64,000 nt of DNA from an uncultured Bacteroidota bacterium (GCA_902598525.1 CACKBZ010000001.1:156466-220465), one strand, 5' to 3'; shown: positions 8,434-18,221, counted from the stretch's first letter. Program-made: numbers and translations. Notes: a model not told the origin generated them from the letters alone.

Positions 8434-9865
8434 CCTTCAAGCCTAAAGATTTACCTGTTTTGACCATAAGTTCGTGTGCTTCTTTATAATCATTTCTAAT
8501 ATCTCCATCTAGAATGGCATTTTTAATTTTTTCTTTAATTAAGCCAATCTCTTTGCAAGGTTTAATTTTAAAATAAGTCATAATTATCTCACCTGTAATT
8601 GGTGGTTGAAAATTTCTGATACTATCTCTCTTTTCAACATCTTTAATTTTCTGACGAACTATTTTAAAATTATTCTGGTAGATTAATGACTTCTTAATAT
8701 TCTTGGTTGTTATGTCAGCTTCACAGAGAGTTAGTAAATCATCAATGTCGTCTCCAGCATCATATATAAGTCTTCTCACAGCAGAATCTGTTACAATATC
8801 TTCAGATATTATAATTGGTCTTGAGCTCATCATAACTATTTTTTGTACATATTTTAATTTCTCATTTAATGGAAGACTTAGTCGAGTAAAAATTTTCTTA
8901 ACCATTTTAGAACCAATAAATTCATGACCATGAAATGTCCATCCAATTTTTTTGCTAAAGTTTTTTGTTGGAGCCTTACCAATATCATGTAAAAGTGCTG
9001 CCCATCTGAGCCACACATTTTCTGTACTTCTTGATATATTATCTACAACTTCTAACGTATGATAGAAGTTATCTTTATGAGTTTGTCCTTCAACCTCTTC
9101 AACTCCTTTAAGGTTTATAAGCTCTGGCAAAATATAGCTGAGAAGATTTAATTTTTCAAGTTTTTTGAATCCATTTGATGGTGTCTCAGACATTAAAATT
9201 TTATTAATCTCATCTGATATCCTTTCGGAAGATAAAATTTCTAATCTATTTGAATTTTTTTTGATTGAATTTTGAGTGTCCATGTCAATATCAAAATTTA
9301 ATTCACACGAGAATCTAATTGCTCTTAACATTCTAAGTGGATCATCCGAAAATGTCTTATTAGGGTCTGAAGGGGTCTTAATAATACCTTTTTCTATATC
9401 ATCAATACCTCCAAAAGTATCTATTAATTCTCCAAAATAATTTTTATTTAATCTTATTGCAAGTGTATTGATTGTGAAGTCTCTTCTCAGCATATCATCT
9501 AAAAATGTTCCTTCTTCGATACTTGGCTTCCTACTATCATTTGAATAAGATTCTTTTCTTGCACCGACAAACTCGATATTGTAATTATTGAACTTAATCA
9601 TTGCAGTTCCAAACCTTTTAAAAATATTAATTTTGGCTGGTGTTATATTTGGTCTAATTCTTTTATAGAAATTTTGAGCTAACTCTATTCCTGAGCCAAT
9701 ACACATAATATCAATATCTTTTTTTAGAGGTCTTTTCAGACATAAATCCCTAACATATCCACCCACAACATATGAGTCAACTCCTAAATCATCAGAAGCC
9801 TCTGATATTTTTATAAAAATATCTTCTTTCAATTTTTTTTGGATAATTTCTTTACTAACTTTCAT
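8426..9865 (-). CDS. cca: CCA tRNA nucleotidyltransferase / poly(A) polymerase family, with HD domain
   Basis: A 479-residue class II nucleotidyltransferase. The head has VVGGYVRDLCL and the catalytic DIDIMCIG, followed by RRDFTINTLA and the DDPLRMLRAIRF neck motif. A C-terminal HD-type domain has WAALLHDIGKAPT and HGHEFIGS, as in the bacterial CCA-adding or HD-containing forms. It adds or repairs the tRNA 3' CCA. This fits the two tRNA-Pro genes in the window, neither of which encodes CCA. It starts 4 bases inside tsaC, whose stop it overlaps, so translation is coupled. Confidence 0.92.
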   Translation of the reverse strand: MKVSKEIIQKKLKEDIFIKISEASDDLGVDSYVVGGYVRDLCLKRPLKKDIDIMCIGSGIELAQNFYKRIRPNITPAKINIFKRFGTAMIKFNNYNIEFVGARKESYSNDSRKPSIEEGTFLDDMLRRDFTINTLAIRLNKNYFGELIDTFGGIDDIEKGIIKTPSDPNKTFSDDPLRMLRAIRFSCELNFDIDMDTQNSIKKNSNRLEILSSERISDEINKILMSETPSNGFKKLEKLNLLSYILPELINLKGVEEVEGQTHKDNFYHTLEVVDNISRSTENVWLRWAALLHDIGKAPTKNFSKKIGWTFHGHEFIGSKMVKKIFTRLSLPLNEKLKYVQKIVMMSSRPIIISEDIVTDSAVRRLIYDAGDDIDDLLTLCEADITTKNIKKSLIYQNNFKIVRQKIKDVEKRDSIRNFQPPITGEIIMTYFKIKPCKEIGLIKEKIKNAILDGDIRNDYKEAHELMVKTGKSLGLKDE

Positions 9866-10416
9866 CTTAACTTAGTTATTAAGCCCTTTTCATCAAACTT
9901 AAATATTGTTGAAGGTGTGTATGATTTTTTGTTTTTTCCATAGTCAACTATATAGTCTACTTTACTCTTTATTTCTGAGCTGATCAAACTAAATTCTGAG
10001 GGAATATCAATTCCTGATATGTTTGCTGAAGTTGAGACTATCGGCCTGCCAAATTTTTTTATAAGTTCTAAGCAAAAATTATCATTTGGAACTCTAAAGC
10101 CTAATGAATAATTATTATTTGATACATACTTTGAAATTTTAACTGGATTATCAAAAATAAAAGTGGTAGGAGATTTTTCAGATATTGATTTCAATTTTTT
10201 CAGATTAGAGATTTCTACATATTCACTAACCATTTCAAAGCTTGAAGCAAGACATATTAATGGTTTTGAATGATCTCTTCTTTTAATCTCGTATACTTTT
10301 TTAACTGCAATATCGCAACATGCATCACATCCAACACCCCAAATTGTATCTGTCGGATATAAAATAATTCCACCAGATTTCAATACATCTACTGCATTTG
10401 TAATTTCATTATTCAA
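9862..10416 (-). CDS. tsaC: L-threonylcarbamoyladenylate synthase (TsaC/Sua5/YwlC family)
   Basis: A 184-residue YrdC-fold enzyme making threonylcarbamoyl-AMP from threonine, bicarbonate and ATP for the t6A37 modification of ANN-decoding tRNAs. Motifs: GGIILYPTDTIWGVGCD, the KRRDHSKPLICL substrate loop and RPIVSTSANISG. The start is TTG at 10416. No ATG lies upstream of the conserved GGIILYPTDT block and the preceding residues look like family N-termini. It lacks the Sua5 C-terminal domain, so it is the short TsaC form. It heads the tsaC-cca-ctaA-pRiA4-uvrB operon. Confidence 0.92.
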   Translation of the reverse strand: MNNEITNAVDVLKSGGIILYPTDTIWGVGCDACCDIAVKKVYEIKRRDHSKPLICLASSFEMVSEYVEISNLKKLKSISEKSPTTFIFDNPVKISKYVSNNNYSLGFRVPNDNFCLELIKKFGRPIVSTSANISGIDIPSEFSLISSEIKSKVDYIVDYGKNKKSYTPSTIFKFDEKGLITKLR

Positions 10417-10494
10417 TTTTTGATAATTTTACACGTAAAAGTATGTAATTTAATTCTAAAGACACTCAATAAAAAAAATCAAAAAGTTAGAATC

Positions 10495-10926
10495 TTGTTA
10501 AATAAACAACTAAGTAAATATCTTGGAATTGACTTTGGAATAAAGAAATCAGGTGTTTCCATATCTGATTCAAATAAACTTATCTCTTTTCCATTAGAAA
10601 CCATAGAAACAAAAAATCTACTAGATTATATTAAACAAATAAATATTGATGAAAATATTGAAATAGTTGTAATTGGAAAACCATTAAGACTAAACAATGA
10701 GATGCATGATCTTGAAGAAGCGATTGGTAAATTTATTAAACTGTTAAAAATTGAAGTTTCAAATATTAAGGTTGAAAGAGTTGATGAGAGATTCACATCA
10801 AAAATATCAAGTAGCATTATTATTAATTCAGGATTAAGTAAAAAAAATAGAAGAGATAAATCAATAATAGACAAAATAAGTGCATCTTTGATTTTAGAAT
10901 CTTATTTAATTCAAAAAAATAAATGA
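10495..10926 (+). CDS. ruvX: YqgF/RuvX-type putative pre-16S rRNA nuclease (Holliday-junction-resolvase fold)
   Basis: A 143-residue RNase H-fold protein with YLGIDFGIKKSGVSISD (first catalytic Asp), IEIVVIGKPL and a VERVDERFTS block. The family matures the 16S rRNA 5' end in E. coli. There is no in-frame ATG before the core. TTG at 10495 puts eight residues ahead of YLGIDFG, close to the family norm of 138-150 residues. A longer TTG start at 10420 would leave only 3 bases to the divergent tsaC start and no room for promoters, so it is less likely. Its end overlaps the def start (ATGA). Confidence 0.85.
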   Translation: MLNKQLSKYLGIDFGIKKSGVSISDSNKLISFPLETIETKNLLDYIKQINIDENIEIVVIGKPLRLNNEMHDLEEAIGKFIKLLKIEVSNIKVERVDERFTSKISSSIIINSGLSKKNRRDKSIIDKISASLILESYLIQKNK

Positions 10927-11495
10927 TAAGACCAATTCTTGCATATGGTGATCCAATTTTGAACCTAAAAGCTGAAAAGATAAACTTTAGTGAATCAAAA
11001 AAAATAGATTCCCTGATTAACGATTTATGGGATACTATGTATAATGCAAAAGGAGTTGGAATAGCTGCTCCTCAAATTGGTGTTTCAAAATCAATCTTTG
11101 TTGCAGATTTTACTTTTTTTGAGGATGAAGATAATTTTAACAAAGACGAGCTAATAAATATTAAACAGGTATTTATTAATCCAAAAATTATAAAAGAATC
11201 TGGTAATGATTTCTCCTATTCTGAGGGTTGCCTTAGTATTCCGAACGTATCAGAGGAGGTGATAAGAAAAGAAAGAATAAAGATTAACTTTCTAAATGAA
11301 AAATTTGAGCCTAAGCAAATGAATTGTTCAGGAATAATAGCCAGAGTAATTCAGCATGAATTTGATCATTTGCAAGGTATACTTTTTACAGAAAGACTTT
11401 CTAAGGAGAAAAAAGCTATGTTAGAAAGTGAGTTAAAAGATATTTCGTTAGGTAAAATTGAATTGAAGTATGAAATGAGCTTTCATAGTAACTAG
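10923..11495 (+). CDS. def: Peptide deformylase
   Basis: A 190-residue metalloenzyme that removes the N-formyl group from nascent proteins. All three signature motifs are present: GVGIAAPQIG (about 42-51), EGCLSIP with the metal-ligand Cys, and QHEFDHLQG with the HExxH-type metal ligands and catalytic Glu. Length is normal for the Bacteroidota type. Its ATG overlaps the ruvX stop. Its 3' end overlaps the convergent DUF349 gene by 4 bases, leaving no room for a separate terminator. Confidence 0.96.
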   Translation: MIRPILAYGDPILNLKAEKINFSESKKIDSLINDLWDTMYNAKGVGIAAPQIGVSKSIFVADFTFFEDEDNFNKDELINIKQVFINPKIIKESGNDFSYSEGCLSIPNVSEEVIRKERIKINFLNEKFEPKQMNCSGIIARVIQHEFDHLQGILFTERLSKEKKAMLESELKDISLGKIELKYEMSFHSN

Positions 11496-13426
11496 TTAAT
11501 TTTTTCAATTTTAGTAATACGTTTTTTCCAAAAATCAATTCTACTGTTAATTGAATCAATTTTTGATGAAACATTTTTAAATAATGGATTATCAGTGCTT
11601 GAATTAGAAAAGAACTCAAGATTATTTTGAAACTGATTAGATTCATCCTCTAAATCAGAAATTTTTCTTTTAAGAAATTGAAGTTTTTTATTAATCTCCT
11701 TTGAATTACCTTTCATTAACTCTACTTCTATATCAAAACTCAGTTCTTCTTTTTCATCATTCTTAAGCTCTAGTGATCTTAATATTGAAATAATTTTTCT
11801 ATTAAGATTGTTATTTAAAATATTATTTGAATTAAGATTAATATTATCTAATTTATTCCACTCAGATAAATTATTTTGAATGAAATCTTTCACATCATCC
11901 AAAGTATACTTCTTTTTTGAAAATTTTATACTATCAATAAACTTTGACTTTTTTTCAAAAGCTTTTTGTTCATCCTTACTTAGATTTATTGCACCAGATT
12001 TCAGAATCTCGTAAAATTTATTAGTTATTGTACGAAATTCATCCCATAAAGAATTTGAAATTTTTCTAGGTAGGTAGCCAACTTTTTTCCATTCATCTTG
12101 AATTGCTTTAACTCTTGATGTATTTTCAGCTATTTTATTTTCATTAATAATATTTTTAACTTCAGAGATTAATCCCTTTTTAATATCAATAATTTTCTTA
12201 AGTTCAATTTTTTGATTTTTATAAAAGTTATTTTTGTTTGTATTAAATTCTTTAGTTACTATTCTAAAATCATTCCAACATTTTTTATTATAGTTTCTCT
12301 TGAGGTTTTTAATTTTTTGAAATTCTTTTTTTAGTTTATCAAATTCTTTAATACTATTTTGCCATTCATTATGCGAACTTGGTTTAGACCCACTTATAAC
12401 TTTCATTTTGCTAATTACAATTTCTTTTTTCCTGAAGTTCTCTTGCTGAATACTTACAATTTCTTTTTGAAAATTTTGTCTTTTAGAATGAATTTTTTGC
12501 GATGCATCTTGAAACCTTTTCCAGAGATCATCACTATGCTCTCTTGCAACTGGTCCAAGTTCATTCTTCCATAATCTATGAAGATCATTAAGATCTCTTG
12601 ATGCCTTAATAATATCATCCAATTTGTCTAGCTTTTCAGCTTTTTCAATAATCTTGACTTTTTCCTCATAATTATGTTTAAAGTCTAGTTCTCTGAGGTC
12701 TCTATTTAAGTGAAGAAAGTCATAAAATTTTCCAACATGATGTCTATATGTTTCCCAAATATTATTTCTCTCATTGATGGGAACTTGACCTGTATTATGC
12801 CACTCTTCTTTGAGTATTTTAAAATCAGAGTAAAGCTTGTTTGGATTTTGATCTACAATAATCAAGTTTTTAATCTTTTCAATAAGATCTTTTCTTTTCT
12901 CTAGATTTGCTTTTTGATTTGAGTTTAATTCTTTAAAATATTTTTTCTTTTTAAAAGAATAGTTTTTTAATGTTTGAAAAAATAATGATCTTTCCTTTTT
13001 AATTTTTTCTGTATCTGATTCAGATTTAAGAATTGTATTTATTTTTGATCGTAGTTCTTCAATTTCTTTTCTTCTATTAAACCATTCATTTGACTCAATA
13101 ATTTCAATAAAATTTGAAACTAAATCACTAAAAGTATATTTTTCTTTTTTTGGTATTGATTCCTTTTTAGAAGATTTTGTTTTGGGTTTACCAGAAGAAA
13201 TAGTTGAGTCACCATATTGTTTCACCCAGTCCTTGTATGCCTTAGTTCTTTTGTCTTTAGGCATTTCAGGTATCTCACTGGAGTCTGAAACTTCTTGACC
13301 GTATTTACTTACCCATTCTTTATATGCCTTAGTCCTTTTATCTTTAGGCATTTCAGGAACTTTGTTTTTAACTAGATTTTCAGAATCCGATGAAGACTTT
13401 TTTGATATTAAATCTGAGTCTTTCAT
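11492..13426 (-). CDS. DUF349-repeat protein with duplicated N-terminal motif
   Basis: A 644-residue, highly charged, lysine-rich and probably largely helical protein. Several DUF349 units can be picked out by their W-x(n)-G/P pattern (EEWHNTGQVP, RLWKNELGPVA, DEWKKVGYLP), each about 70-75 residues. The N-terminal 100 residues are low-complexity and contain a 20-residue motif twice (24-43 and 53-72), beginning PEMPKDKRTKAYK and ending in a WV..YG pattern. No signal peptide, membrane segment or enzyme motif is seen. DUF349 proteins are widespread in Bacteroidota and without an established function. A cytoplasmic scaffold or nucleic-acid-binding role would be only a guess from the charge. Confidence 0.8.
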   Translation of the reverse strand: MKDSDLISKKSSSDSENLVKNKVPEMPKDKRTKAYKEWVSKYGQEVSDSSEIPEMPKDKRTKAYKDWVKQYGDSTISSGKPKTKSSKKESIPKKEKYTFSDLVSNFIEIIESNEWFNRRKEIEELRSKINTILKSESDTEKIKKERSLFFQTLKNYSFKKKKYFKELNSNQKANLEKRKDLIEKIKNLIIVDQNPNKLYSDFKILKEEWHNTGQVPINERNNIWETYRHHVGKFYDFLHLNRDLRELDFKHNYEEKVKIIEKAEKLDKLDDIIKASRDLNDLHRLWKNELGPVAREHSDDLWKRFQDASQKIHSKRQNFQKEIVSIQQENFRKKEIVISKMKVISGSKPSSHNEWQNSIKEFDKLKKEFQKIKNLKRNYNKKCWNDFRIVTKEFNTNKNNFYKNQKIELKKIIDIKKGLISEVKNIINENKIAENTSRVKAIQDEWKKVGYLPRKISNSLWDEFRTITNKFYEILKSGAINLSKDEQKAFEKKSKFIDSIKFSKKKYTLDDVKDFIQNNLSEWNKLDNINLNSNNILNNNLNRKIISILRSLELKNDEKEELSFDIEVELMKGNSKEINKKLQFLKRKISDLEDESNQFQNNLEFFSNSSTDNPLFKNVSSKIDSINSRIDFWKKRITKIEKIN

Positions 13427-13473
13427 TTTAGCTATTATTCAATAAAAGTAATATTTTTATTTTTAATTAAACT

Positions 13474-14217
13474 TTAATTTCTTTGCCAAAGATTCCATGA
13501 CTCTTCAGCTTGAAATTTTAACATTTGATATCCGTTTATTGTTAAACATCCAATTTCCTTACCTTTTTTCATAAAAAGCGTCTCTTTTGGGTTATAAACT
13601 AAGTCAAAAAAAATACTTTTATCACTAATTATATCATATGGTAAATTGGGTGATGAATTGACATTTGGATAAGTTCCAATAGGAGTACAATTAACAATTA
13701 GAGCAGGATCACTTAATATCTTTTTATTAAGATCATTATAAGATATATAATCTTTATTTTTTTTTCTTGAAACAATTTTATAAGAAATATTATTTTTTTC
13801 ACAATAATATTTAACCGTTTTAGATGCTCCTCCTGAACCTAAAATAATTACACTCTCAAATCCATCGATACCATTTATTTCTATAGCTTTCTTAAATCCG
13901 ATTATATCTGTATTATATCCTATTTTTTTTTTATCCTCATAACATATTGTATTTACAGATCCAATTTCAAATGCTATATTATCAAGTTCATCAAGATGAT
14001 TTATAATACTCTCTTTATAAGGAATAGTAACATTTAATCCATGTATATTTTTTTGTTTAAAAATAGAGGTGACCTCTTCTACTGATTCAATGTCAAAATT
14101 TACATACTCGTAATTTGAAAGTGTTTCAGTAGCACTAAATTTTTTTGTAAAGTAGTTTCTTGAAAATGAGTAATCAATATTCCTACCTATTAAACCAAAT
14201 TGTTTTTTTTCTTTCAA
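13474..14217 (-). CDS. aroE: Shikimate dehydrogenase
   Basis: A 247-residue NADP-dependent enzyme of chorismate synthesis (3-dehydroshikimate to shikimate). The N-terminal substrate domain has FSRNYFTKKF in place of the usual SxSPxxHN and NVTIPYKESI with the catalytic lysine. NTDIIGF follows. The Rossmann domain shows ILGSGGASKTVKYYC and VNCTPIGTYP, and the C-terminus has NGYQMLKFQAEESWNLW. It is slightly shorter than E. coli AroE (272). Its ATG overlaps the end of the DUF368 gene by 4 bases. Confidence 0.92.
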   Translation of the reverse strand: MKEKKQFGLIGRNIDYSFSRNYFTKKFSATETLSNYEYVNFDIESVEEVTSIFKQKNIHGLNVTIPYKESIINHLDELDNIAFEIGSVNTICYEDKKKIGYNTDIIGFKKAIEINGIDGFESVIILGSGGASKTVKYYCEKNNISYKIVSRKKNKDYISYNDLNKKILSDPALIVNCTPIGTYPNVNSSPNLPYDIISDKSIFFDLVYNPKETLFMKKGKEIGCLTINGYQMLKFQAEESWNLWQRN

Positions 14218-15152
14218 TTTTTGTTTGCGAATCTTTCCAATAAAACTACAAACAAAATACCAATAAAAATATAAACCAAAGTTAAGTGGGTTTCAACTAA
14301 TGAAAAATTTGGAAAAAATAAAGAAATTTTTCCATCAACTTCTTCAGATTTCCATGGCCAAACACCTCTGAGAGATCCTGCAATAAATCCTACAATAACA
14401 GCTACTGTTAGCGACTTATAATTTTTTAGAAGAGTACTTAAAATATTTGATAAAAAAATGAGACCAGCAACTGATCCAATTGTAAAAAAGAAAAGTATTT
14501 TCAATAAATAAATTCTGTCAGGATCATTTAAAAAATCAAAGTTAAATGAGAAAATTTCAGTTATTGTAAAATATAATGCATTTACAGAGTCAACCATTAT
14601 TAGAGTATAATTTCCCATTAGCAGGAGAAGATATGAGCCTGAAAGACCAGGTAATATCATTCCTGATATTGCAATCATGCCTGAAATAAAAATTATAAGA
14701 TTTGAATTTGTAACTTCAAAATTATCAGCAAAACTTATCAAAAGTCCTGAAGCTAATCCAACTAAAATCCCAATTAAAGTTTTAAGGCTTAATCTTTCAA
14801 GTTGAAAGTAAATAACATAAAAAGAACCAATAATCATTCCAAAAAATAGGCCAAAAACATATAATTCATATTTCTCAATAAGTCTATCAAGTATAAGAGA
14901 TACACTAAAAAAACTTGCAATAACCCCAGAAAAAACAATAGTCAGGAATCTACCATTAATCTCAAAATAAAAATCTTTAAATCCCCTATTAAATAAAATT
15001 TTAAAAGATTTAAAATTTATTTTCTTTATTGAATTAATAAGATCTTCATAAATTCCTGTGATAAATGCTACTGTTCCACCTGAGACTCCAGGAATTTTAT
15101 TAACAGCACCCATTGCAAGTCCCTTAAGGAAAAGAAAAATATAATTTTTCAT
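14214..15152 (-). CDS. DUF368 membrane protein (PopT-type undecaprenyl-phosphate translocase family)
   Basis: A 312-residue polytopic protein with about eight to ten hydrophobic segments. The N-terminus carries the DUF368 signature LAMGAVNKIPGVSGGTVAF followed by GIYEDLI. A second, inverted-repeat-like copy, GMILPGLSGSYLLLLMGNY, lies near the middle; the twofold pattern is characteristic. Members (PopT) have been shown to return undecaprenyl phosphate across the membrane during cell-envelope polymer synthesis. The assignment here rests on the family signature. It is coupled to aroE by a 4-base overlap. Confidence 0.85.
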   Translation of the reverse strand: MKNYIFLFLKGLAMGAVNKIPGVSGGTVAFITGIYEDLINSIKKINFKSFKILFNRGFKDFYFEINGRFLTIVFSGVIASFFSVSLILDRLIEKYELYVFGLFFGMIIGSFYVIYFQLERLSLKTLIGILVGLASGLLISFADNFEVTNSNLIIFISGMIAISGMILPGLSGSYLLLLMGNYTLIMVDSVNALYFTITEIFSFNFDFLNDPDRIYLLKILFFFTIGSVAGLIFLSNILSTLLKNYKSLTVAVIVGFIAGSLRGVWPWKSEEVDGKISLFFPNFSLVETHLTLVYIFIGILFVVLLERFANKN

Positions 15153-15173
15153 TATGATTTAATATAAAAAAAA

Positions 15174-16529
15174 TTAAACAAGTAGTGTCTTGTTCTGAGT
15201 AAATTCTGGAAATGACTTTTTCAATTTTGATGGAATTTTAGATGATTTACTTCCACTTTGGTAAAAATATATTGCTTCATTTAATTTGCCATCTTTCAAA
15301 AGGCACCCACTTATGATAAAATCAAGAAAAGGTCTATTGGGAAAATACTTTTTTGCTCTTAAGCTCATTATTAATAACTTAGACCAATCTTTAGTATCTA
15401 AAATACATTTTAATAAACTTTTCCATATTTTCCAAGATTGTTTTTCTTTAATATCAATAATTTCAGAATAATATTTTATTGCTTTAGAATTATTACCTGT
15501 AATTTTGTTTATGTAAGCATTTATTTTAAGTATTGGATAGCTACTATAATTATTTTCTAAAGCTTTTGCTGCAAGGTATTTTGATTGTCTGTAATTATTT
15601 GCTTTTAAATAAAACTTTATTAAATAAACCCATGCTTTTTCGTTAGTGGGTTCTATTCTGAGTGCTTTTTTAATGTAATTTATAAAAAGCTTTTTGTTAT
15701 CTAATTTTCTGTAACATTTTGCTATTTTAAAGTATATATATGAATTAGGTTCACTTAATTCAACAGATATTTTATAGTTCTCAAGCGCATCATTATACCT
15801 TTTTAATCTTTCAAGAATTTTAGCTTTTTCAATATATGCTGAAACAAATTGATCATCTGATATAATAGCAAAATCAAATGCAGATATAGATTCTTTGAGT
15901 TTAGCTAGTTTTTTATATGTTTTACCTAATTGAAACCATGCAATTTTAGAATATGGTTTTTTCTCAAGAACTAAGCTGAGCTCATTTACTGCCTGCTCAA
16001 CTCGATTTAAATTTTCATAACAAAAAATTAAGTTATACAAAGATTGATAATCTTCTTCGTCATAGTTTAAACATTTTTTGAAAAATGGTATCGCAGATTC
16101 AAAATCTTCAATTAACAAGAATTCCATTGCAATCATATTCCAAATATCAATCTTATCATCAATAAATTGTAATGCATTTTTTAGAATTTCAATTGCTTCG
16201 TTACTAAGATTATTCTTTGAGCATATTGTTGCTCTTTGTAGATATACCTCCCTGTTTTCAGGATCTATTTTTTGAATATAATTTAGAATTTTAGATGCAT
16301 CTTCATATTTGGAGTTAAAAATTAATAGCTCTGAATTAAGTAACATTAAGTCAATATTATTCGGATGTTGTTTAAGACCCATTTTTATGGCCTTACTAGC
16401 AAGTTTATAATTTGCTTCATCAATGTAATAATGAGATATGTCAATAAATTCTGTTGAATCGTAGTAAAAAACACTATTTGTTTTCAACATCTGTTCAAAC
16501 TTTAATATTGAATCATTAATGTTACTCAA
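15174..16529 (-). CDS. Tetratricopeptide-repeat protein
   Basis: A 451-residue soluble protein made almost wholly of TPR units (A-A-x-G/Y-x(n)-P spacing of 34 residues). Clear examples are AWFQLGKTYKKLAKLKESIS, AYIEKAKILERLKRYNDALE and YFKIAKCYRKL, and roughly ten repeats fill residues 25-430. There is no signal peptide or membrane helix. TPR arrays bind partner proteins, but the partner cannot be named. It lies between the OstA-like gene (87 bases upstream) and the DUF368 gene (21 bases downstream), both envelope-related, so an envelope-assembly link is possible but unproven. Confidence 0.85.
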   Translation of the reverse strand: MSNINDSILKFEQMLKTNSVFYYDSTEFIDISHYYIDEANYKLASKAIKMGLKQHPNNIDLMLLNSELLIFNSKYEDASKILNYIQKIDPENREVYLQRATICSKNNLSNEAIEILKNALQFIDDKIDIWNMIAMEFLLIEDFESAIPFFKKCLNYDEEDYQSLYNLIFCYENLNRVEQAVNELSLVLEKKPYSKIAWFQLGKTYKKLAKLKESISAFDFAIISDDQFVSAYIEKAKILERLKRYNDALENYKISVELSEPNSYIYFKIAKCYRKLDNKKLFINYIKKALRIEPTNEKAWVYLIKFYLKANNYRQSKYLAAKALENNYSSYPILKINAYINKITGNNSKAIKYYSEIIDIKEKQSWKIWKSLLKCILDTKDWSKLLIMSLRAKKYFPNRPFLDFIISGCLLKDGKLNEAIYFYQSGSKSSKIPSKLKKSFPEFTQNKTLLV

Positions 16530-16616
16530 GAATTTTTTTTTCTAAAGTACACATCTACTAAAGTCAAAATATGTGAGGAGTAAAATTATTTTCAACAAAA
16601 TAATTAACAGCTGATA

Positions 16617-18221
16617 TTAATCAATTTTTACGATATTCAATTTTTTATCACTTTCACTAAATAAATCAGTGATTTTATTTGGTTTTTCTTCCTCTCTCCA
16701 TATAAAACCAGGAAGTTTCATTTCATTTGTTAAAATTTTACTTTCGGCTAATACATTTCCATCTGGGGTTTTATAAAAAGACACCTCAGATATTTCGTTA
16801 TCAAGAAATTTAATAAAAATTGAGCTTGCAAGTGTCTTATTTAGCCCTATCAGTTCCGAATCATCAGAGTACATGTAGTAAAGTAACGTACTGTTCTTTT
16901 CAACATATACATTATCAAGCTTTCCATCTGTAAAAAATCCATCCAGTTTTTCACCTTTTATTTGGTTATATCTTTCTTCAAATAATGAATCTTTTTGACT
17001 CATAAACACATTACCTCTAATAATTAGAGAATCCAACTCTTCTGTATTAAGATTCGATTTTAAGAATATTTTATCACCTGTAATTTGGTTTTCACCAAAC
17101 CAAATAATTGGATTAATTTTATTCCTTTCCTCATCACTCAACCTTCTAATTTCTCTAATGCTTTTTGGCCTTTTTAATAATTTAATTAATCCAGTCTCTT
17201 GATTAAAATGAATTGAGTCAGACAAGCCTCTCACATCAGATTTAAGAATTCTTACGTCATAGTAACCTTTTAAAATTTTTTTTTCATCTGCACCAGTAAT
17301 TGTAATTGTATCAGAGTGGATATAAAGTGAATCACTTTTAATTATATTAACTGCTAATGCGTTTTTAGTAATTATTGCGGAGTCCTTATCTCTAAAAATT
17401 TCTCCATAATGTCCGGTTATGATTGAATTATTAATCGTATCATTAATTTTAATATTGTAAGTAGCTGATGCATATGACCTTTCATTTTCAAAAAAAATGC
17501 TGTCACCATTTATAATCTTTCCATCATAGTTTATTATTGCATTTTTTTTAAAATATCCTTTTTGAAGATTTGTATCATAGAATCCATTCATACAAAAAAT
17601 ATTATAGTCAATACCTGTAATAAGTGTTTCATCATTAAAGAATGCAATATTTTTTTCTGTGAAATATTCTAATTCCTCTGAGTCTATTTTATATTCTGGA
17701 TTATCAATTTTTACATTTGACCTAAATATATATTTTTTAGGTCCCATAAAATATGTGCCTGAATTACTTTCAAGTATATTATCATTATCAACTATTTTAC
17801 CTTTTGAATTGTAAAATGCAATATTTTTTGGTCTATCCAGATATAATGTATCAGTTTCTAACTTCATATCGGGTCTAACTAGTATAACATTTCCATATGC
17901 AGTTGCTTTTTTTGTCTTACCATCATATTCAAGGTAATCTGATGAAAGTTTTAGAGAATCTCCTTGATAAAAAATAACTTTTCCGTTGGCTTTGAAAGAA
18001 TTTTCATTGAAATAATAGTAGGATATATCTGATTCTATCTTTGCCCCATCATGAAATAATATGACTCTCAAATCATTTTCTTTTTGAAGGATATTAGCAT
18101 CAGGATACTCAACTGAGTTTCTTATTGATTTACCTGCTTGTAATATCTCAATCGTTCTCTGTTCTTGACTTAGTAGAGATGAGGTAACAAGAAAACAAAT
18201 CAAAATTTTTTCTAGTTTCAT
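16617..18221 (-). CDS. OstA-like/LptA-like periplasmic protein
   Basis: A 534-residue secreted protein with signal peptide MKLEKILICFLVTSSLLSQ. The body is a long succession of short beta-strands of the OstA/LptA type, with recurring patterns such as FKANGKVIFYQGDS, ATAYGNVILVRPD and LDNVYVEKNSTLLYY. In Bacteroidota, OstA-like proteins of 500-600 residues are thought to take part in lipopolysaccharide transport or outer-membrane assembly. That is family-level inference, since no LptD or LptC is present here. Its ATG overlaps the purA stop by 4 bases, giving a purA-ostA-like transcript. Confidence 0.82.
   Translation of the reverse strand: MKLEKILICFLVTSSLLSQEQRTIEILQAGKSIRNSVEYPDANILQKENDLRVILFHDGAKIESDISYYYFNENSFKANGKVIFYQGDSLKLSSDYLEYDGKTKKATAYGNVILVRPDMKLETDTLYLDRPKNIAFYNSKGKIVDNDNILESNSGTYFMGPKKYIFRSNVKIDNPEYKIDSEELEYFTEKNIAFFNDETLITGIDYNIFCMNGFYDTNLQKGYFKKNAIINYDGKIINGDSIFFENERSYASATYNIKINDTINNSIITGHYGEIFRDKDSAIITKNALAVNIIKSDSLYIHSDTITITGADEKKILKGYYDVRILKSDVRGLSDSIHFNQETGLIKLLKRPKSIREIRRLSDEERNKINPIIWFGENQITGDKIFLKSNLNTEELDSLIIRGNVFMSQKDSLFEERYNQIKGEKLDGFFTDGKLDNVYVEKNSTLLYYMYSDDSELIGLNKTLASSIFIKFLDNEISEVSFYKTPDGNVLAESKILTNEMKLPGFIWREEEKPNKITDLFSESDKKLNIVKID

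Noticed and set aside
10425..10445. TTTTACACGTAAAA-like near-palindrome considered as a parS or operator site near tsaC/ruvX.
   Set aside because: It lacks the TGTTTCACGTGAAACA core and the palindrome is imperfect at its centre.
10420..10494. Longer N-terminus for the YqgF/RuvX protein from a TTG at 10420.
   Set aside because: It would leave 3 bases to the divergent tsaC start, and the extra 25 residues match nothing typical of the family; TTG at 10495 gives the usual length.
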